Origin: Lepidurus packardi
Taxonomy: Eukaryota; Arthropoda; Branchiopoda; Notostraca; Triopsidae
Assembly: GCA_023053545.1 (NCBI GenBank)
Contig: JAKZAN010000005.1
Coordinates: 10,478,001 to 10,542,000, forward strand
DNA: 64,000 bases
Direction: 5' to 3'
Every line of letters begins with the position of its first letter. Positions within the stretch are counted from its first letter, which is position 1. The notes beneath the pieces were generated by a model, which saw only the letters and a list, made by a program, of their open reading frames with translations, had not been told where the DNA came from and ran no database searches. Shown here piece by piece: positions 58,893 to 64,000 of this stretch. The translations under genes were made by a program, and so were the position numbers.

Positions 58893-61746
58893 TTAAACGG
58901 TGCTATCCCGGAGCAGCTCTGCTACACAATTGTGTATCGCCTTTTCCCGGATTTGGTAGTCGTTACTAGACCTGATTGAAAGTCGACTATCTTGGTGCGT
59001 CAGCATCGCACTACTTCGCGTGTCCTGGCGGATAAGTGGGACGCCATTAGTGTAGCAACTTCCGCGCCTTCCATAGCGCGCATTCACGTCGCCATTTTGC
59101 GGATAGATGAATTCTTTGGCGGCTAAGGAGGATTTAACCAATTCGGAAGCCACGCCGCCACGGTGCCGATTGTTTGCTGTGGTTATAGTGGAATTGGTCG
59201 AGGTTGTCGTGTTGAATGTACTTTGTCGACTCAAATACTTGAGAGTGCGTCTGCCTCGGGCGATACCCAATGCCTTCAGGAACGCTTGTCGAAATTTACT
59301 GGACATGGCGTTGTAAAGAATGGGATTGATAGCCGAGTTTACATAGGCCAAGATTCTAAAGAAGTTCAGGATATTGTAATAGGCCTCTACACCAAGATGG
59401 CTCATATCGTCTTCGTCAAAGATGATCAACAGAATGAACACTCGGAGTGGTACCAAGCACACGAAGAAAAAAGCGACGACCGTCCCAAGCATGCCCACCA
59501 CTTGTTTCCGAGCTCGAAGATTCGGGTTGGCTTGTAGTCGACTGCGCATCGAACAAGGCTCGGCAACCAAATGTCTTGCAATGATGGTGTAAATGATGAC
59601 CAGGATAACCATTGGTAGGAAGAAGAAAAGGAATACGACGCTTATAAAGAAAAACGACGACCAAAAGTTTTGTGCCGTTGTTAGACAAGTTTGATTATGA
59701 CTTCCGTCCGCCTGCTGTTGTTCTTCATAGTTTGAGAGTAACAAAAGAGGGCTGTGATAAAAAAGAGATTTCTCATTAATCGTTTCGTCGAGGATATTAG
59801 TTTCATAGTTACCTTGTACTCAAGCATCCAATAACCCAAATACTCAGTATGATGACGAACGCTCGCATTCTTGTACATGTATATCCTGCTCTCAGGGGCT
59901 TTACAATAACGTAATAACGCTCGAAACTTATAGCAAGTATGGTTAATACTGATACATGAGCAACCATAAGCTCCACAAATGGAACCACTTTACCTACAAG
60001 AATTAAAATCAAATTTAGTCACTTTTTGCTTAAAATAAGTGTCATGACCCCCAAAAAGAACAAATCACTGTAAGAAACAAAATTTAAAAAAGTGAAAAAG
60101 AGAGAAACAATGTAAATTCTTTACAATTTCGAGTTACTTAAACTAAGATTTCGAAACTTGTGAGTATAGTATGAAAGCTACAACTACCTTCCTCAAATCA
60201 GTAACTATTACACGCGTATAACGGAACAGCCTCTAGCAAAGATCCAAATCCAAACTATTCTAGCTTAAAAGGTTACTGCTTTCATGCAAATCCTGACGAA
60301 TAATGAAAATCGAACAAATGTTAAGTTTCCACCCATTGTCAAACGTGACATTTGAAGTCCCACAAAGGATCCTAGAATTGGTTTTCAAACTTCACTTACG
60401 CAAACGTTCCCATCCTTTTCATCACGGGTGATTGAGTTAAGTTACTGCTACTCCCTGCAGATGACGTTCACGTTCCGTTCAACGGAACTTCGGTTTTCTT
60501 TTTAGGACAATATCAAACTTCAAATTCTTCATTTTTTCCTAACGATTTGTTCTTGTGATAGGCTTTTTACAGCTTCCATAACTCTTTGAACTCCTTGCAA
60601 GAACGTTATAAATGGAAGAAGAGGGAGAAATTAGATTCTTGGAAATGAAAACTGAAACTTGACTGATTCGCTCGAGTCCCGTTATCGAGAGAGCGTCCTG
60701 GGCCTAACATGGAAGTGAATAAATTAGCTAAATAAAAATCCCTCCGTGGCTTTACTTTTGGGTAATAAGAGTGAAGCAACCATAATAAAATTAACTATGA
60801 TAGTCACTTTCCATCGCTGTTTCTAGTTGGCTTAAAAGCCTTGAATTTCTTATGCACTCCCAGAGTTCCCAAGGTGCCGTTTTGGGTTTATAAAATATGA
60901 ATACAAATAGGTTAGTTTGTGCTGAACTGCTTTGCTAGAAAGCATGGTGTATGAAGCTATAAAAAACATACCAAATCTAGACTCTAAAGTCCAAAACTGA
61001 ATACGTAATTTGTGTTCTTTTCTTATTTATAGAAACGTGCCTGGCTTTTCAACCTATCCTAAAGCTCTCCGTTTTAGGGTAGCTCATCGCTGAACAAAAA
61101 CCAAAATATATAAGTAATAATAATAAAAAAAGTTAAAGCCCTCTTCCAAACCGCGAGTGAAAACAGAACCCAGCTTATTTTTATACGCTTATATGGATCT
61201 TCAGCCAGAAAAGCGTGCTCAGGTGGAAATTTCCCAAAGTTGTTAAACAAAAAAGTAGGCCTGCATTGTTCGAGCTGTGTTGTCCCAAATGGCTCCAACT
61301 TCGATTCCCGAAAACTTGCAACTTTGGTTGAGCCTCGAGGAAACGGAAGCTTTTGAACACAAGCAGTAAATAAGCGCCGTTTATGACTTCTTCCGAAACT
61401 CACACATGAATTCCCCAAAGATCCAGACATCCGGGCGTGTGTTGATTTCCACGATCACCGTCGGCATACACACACATAAAATGAGGATATCCGCCAAACT
61501 CAAGTTGAGTAAGAACAAATTGGTGGAATTCCGCAAATCCCGGTTGTTCCAAATCACGACAGGCACTAGAGAGTTGCCAATCAAGCCCACTAGGAAGATC
61601 AAGGCACAGGCAGTGGTAGTGGAAACACTCATGTACGTGGGGAATTGAAGCCCGGGGGGATGGGTACTGTTGGTGTCGTTGGAACTCATGTTCATGGAAT
61701 CCTCGCCCGTTCGAAACTCTGTGGTAATCCAGTACCCATCGCTCAT
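58893..61746 (-). CDS. ETHR: Ecdysis-triggering hormone receptor (class A GPCR)
   Basis: Seven-helix neuropeptide receptor that in arthropods receives ETH from Inka cells to start the moulting sequence. Exons on the minus strand: 61746-61404 (or from an acceptor at about 61806), 59993-59813, 59751-58893; 460 aa with exact phase closure. The extracellular N-terminus has NMSSN and N-S-T glycosylation sites. TM1-TM2: LIGNSLVPVVIWNNRDLRNS, then NLFLLNLSLADILIL. TM3: FVELMVAHVSVLTILAISFE with ERY in place of DRY. TM6: RARKQVVGMLGTVVAFFFVC. TM7: NSAINPILYN (NPxxY). A long Ser/Thr-rich tail ends with LLRDSTV. The RNSTN and EINTRP segments are strongly ETHR-like; the thyrotropin-releasing-hormone receptor group is the nearest alternative. 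A 1.4 kb intron separates exons 1 and 2. Confidence 0.9.
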
Positions 61747-64000
61747 GTTGGTCGGTAACCCCCACACATGACTGCTACTCCAATAGAACTCACTTGAGTT
61801 TTCCACTAAAAAAAGCAAGTTCAAATAGAAACAAAACAAACACATTAGGGTGATTGAAATCTCTTTTTTTAAAAAAAAAGACAAAGTCACTTGCACATGC
61901 ATAGAGACAAGCACACGAGGGCTTGAGAGCATAATCATATAATTGATAATGATCCCCAAACCGGAGGAACGAGAGAAAATAGTAAAAATATAGAGTTAAG
62001 GAACCCGTTTTTCAGGCGCCAGAATTACCGGTTTTTTCTACCTCATTTGCTAGGAGAGCGCTTCTTAGTTTACCAAGGCCAAGGCAAGTTGGCAAGGCCA
62101 TCCTGTGTTATGTTTCACGGATCCTAGTCACGTTAGTATATTATGGAGATTCGTGCCCCCTCGTGCTTTTAATACCAAAATTGGTGACCTCTGTTGGAAC
62201 ATTCTCGACTTTCGGCCACTTTTTATGTTTTTTCCCTCCTAGTCAGTTTCTTTTGTTGCGTGGCAATTAGAATTGAAAGTGGCTACTTTGGAAACCATGG
62301 AAGGGTCCAGGATGCAAATTCTTCAGAGTAAATTCATCGAGTTTGAGTTTTCTTGGCACAACTATCTACGCGACCTTAGCCGCAAACTTCCAGTGCAGTT
62401 CAGTTCAGTTTGTAAACCTCTCTAATACGTAACTTTAGACGTGCAATGTTTAAAGTTTTGACGTCTAAGAGATACATGATTAGACTTCCTTTTTTTGTCG
62501 GCTGTTTTTGTTGCTCCCATTAGGAGGGAAAGGGTTGCGTGTTTTATTGTTTCGACACCAGGAGCAAAAAGTTGGAATGTGTTTGTGGCTGATTCAGGCA
62601 CTTTTAGTTCTTCAAAAACCTCGTGGCAATAGCCATGGTGAAGGTCGTGCCTGCTGACCGTGTTGAGTACCAGAAAAAAGGGAAAAACAGATACAAAGAG
62701 AGGGAGTGAAGAAAAAAAATGTCGTTCAAACGGTAGTCGCCTGTTTGGTCTGTTCTAAAGTTTTCGATTCGCGGAAAAGATTTAGTGACTTTGAAGTCGA
62801 AATTTAGAGACTTCTGATTTTTCTTTTAGGGTGGGGGGCCTGGTATATCGCTGCGATCGTATAGCCTCTTTACGGGATCACATTACTGTCGTGCATTTTT
62901 TTTCTTTCTAACTTTTCGTGAGAGTCAAAAGGGACCAGACTGTGACTGTCAGTGGTTTCGCAGTGAAGCCACCACTAAGAATTATTAGGTTCACGTTTCG
63001 TAAGACGTGCAGAGGGATTTCTGCGCAATGGTTTGGATTTCTTCAACGAAACACGAAACGGGAAAGTTAAACATTTATCAGCTTTGTGGTTTGCATTGCA
63101 TTTTAAGATCACAGGAACATATCGCAGAGGCTTCCTGCGCCCGAATTGGGCAGAAATACAGGCTACATAACGGACGAGTTTGTTCGGCGTTTTTGCTGAA
63201 TTCTGTCAAGTTGGAAAACGATTGAACGAGGCATTTCTACTTGGAAGTCCAAAATACTCCTTTTTAGGTCAGCCTGTATTGATGTTCGCTTCCAAAATCT
63301 CTGCAGGAATGTAGCTAAGACATTTCTTCATGAATAGTGACTTAACATCCTAGAATCTACAGATTTATGCAAGTGGTAAAGGAAATCTGTTAAAGAAAAC
63401 GTGTTGGCATAAAGGTGGAGAACACACCATAAAAGCTGAAGTAATAAGTCAAGGAGGTTGTCCGTCCGCTGAAAGGGGTATCGTATCGGGCAGGTTTCAA
63501 AAGCCCCTAAGAAGGGTCAAAGGGGCTCTACGCTTCCCGAACTTTCTTCTGCCTCTCCAAGATTCAATAAATCGTAGGAAATGAACCGTTTGTCCGATTT
63601 TTAAACGGTTTTCCTCTTTAGTATGATTCTGACAAGCCTCTTTGAAGATTTATTTTCTTTCCAAGGAAAAATAAATAAATAAATACAGAATTTTTTTTTT
63701 TTTTTAGGAGTGCGTACTGACTGCGTGGGTAGGTCAACAAGGGTATTTTGGACTACTGGTTGTCCCTTTTGTCGAGGATTTTTTTTTGTTATTTCCTTTC
63801 TTCGTATTCCGTGTGACTCCACAGATGGACTCGCTAAGGTAAATAAGGTCAGTAGACTTTACCTAACCTAGTCAGAAGCTCTTTTTCGGGTTCCCCGCGT
63901 GTTATTTATCCGTCGTTCACCCCTGTTACCCTAATCTGAGTACACGAACAGATGCGTCTTGTCTGCTGAGGATATGCATGAAACAAGGGGCTTCAGAAAT
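61747..64000. other. Upstream of ETHR to the window end, no gene seen
   Basis: Non-coding sequence with a putative 5' UTR/intron junction at about 61806, poly-T at 63690-63706 and a short hairpin AGCCCCT...AGGGGCT at about 63509-63536. The frames present lack any recognisable motif. Confidence 0.5.

Overview
This 64 kb window is animal nuclear DNA, almost certainly from an arthropod. The evidence is intron-split genes with GT-AG junctions, AATAAA signals, a receptor closely matching the arthropod ecdysis-triggering-hormone receptor, and degenerate TTAGG-type tracts of the arthropod telomere type. I cannot name the order or species. There are no bacterial, phage or CRISPR features, and I found no tRNA or rRNA gene.

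Layout. 68-10582 (-): 5' part of a classical protein kinase C gene (C1A, C1B, start of C2; the rest lies off the left edge), with two alternative exons of exactly 112 nt for the first half of C1B. 11056-12236 (+): dynactin p25 (DCTN5), divergent from PKC. 12326-14643 (-): EME1. 14644-16876: nothing convincing. 16877-20130 (+): membrane-anchored FkbM-type methyltransferase. 20850-22529 (+): DCXR-type short-chain dehydrogenase. 22530-29363: non-coding with repeats. 29364-37796 (+): two-pass membrane protein with three PPxY motifs, split by a 5.3 kb intron. 38295-39771 (-): EEF2KMT/FAM86. 41555-43819 (+): RS-rich zinc-finger protein. 44455-45728 (+): TSEN54. 45822-47942 (-): sorbitol dehydrogenase. 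48196-48757 (+): Sm protein G. 48833-51594 (-): PTCD3/mS39. 52750-57053 (-): myocardin-related transcription factor. 58893-61746 (-): ETH receptor.

The genes are mostly unrelated housekeeping functions (signalling, dynein transport, DNA repair, sugar metabolism, tRNA and mRNA splicing, mitochondrial translation) plus actin-SRF control and moulting control. They do not form a pathway. Packing is very uneven: several convergent pairs end within about 100 bp of each other, while the 22.5-29.4 kb stretch and some introns are gene-empty and hold most of the repeats. I rebuilt exons by hand; for most genes the lengths and phases close exactly (DCXR 245 aa, DCTN5 180 aa, SmG 76 aa, TSEN54 336 aa, EEF2KMT 316 aa, EME1 483 aa, FkbM protein 374 aa, ETHR 460 aa).

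I see no previously undescribed multi-gene system. The strongest finding is the mutually exclusive-looking C1B exon pair in PKC. After it come the PPxY membrane protein, the RS/zinc-finger protein, and several inverted-repeat elements, one of them inside the PKC/DCTN5 bidirectional promoter.
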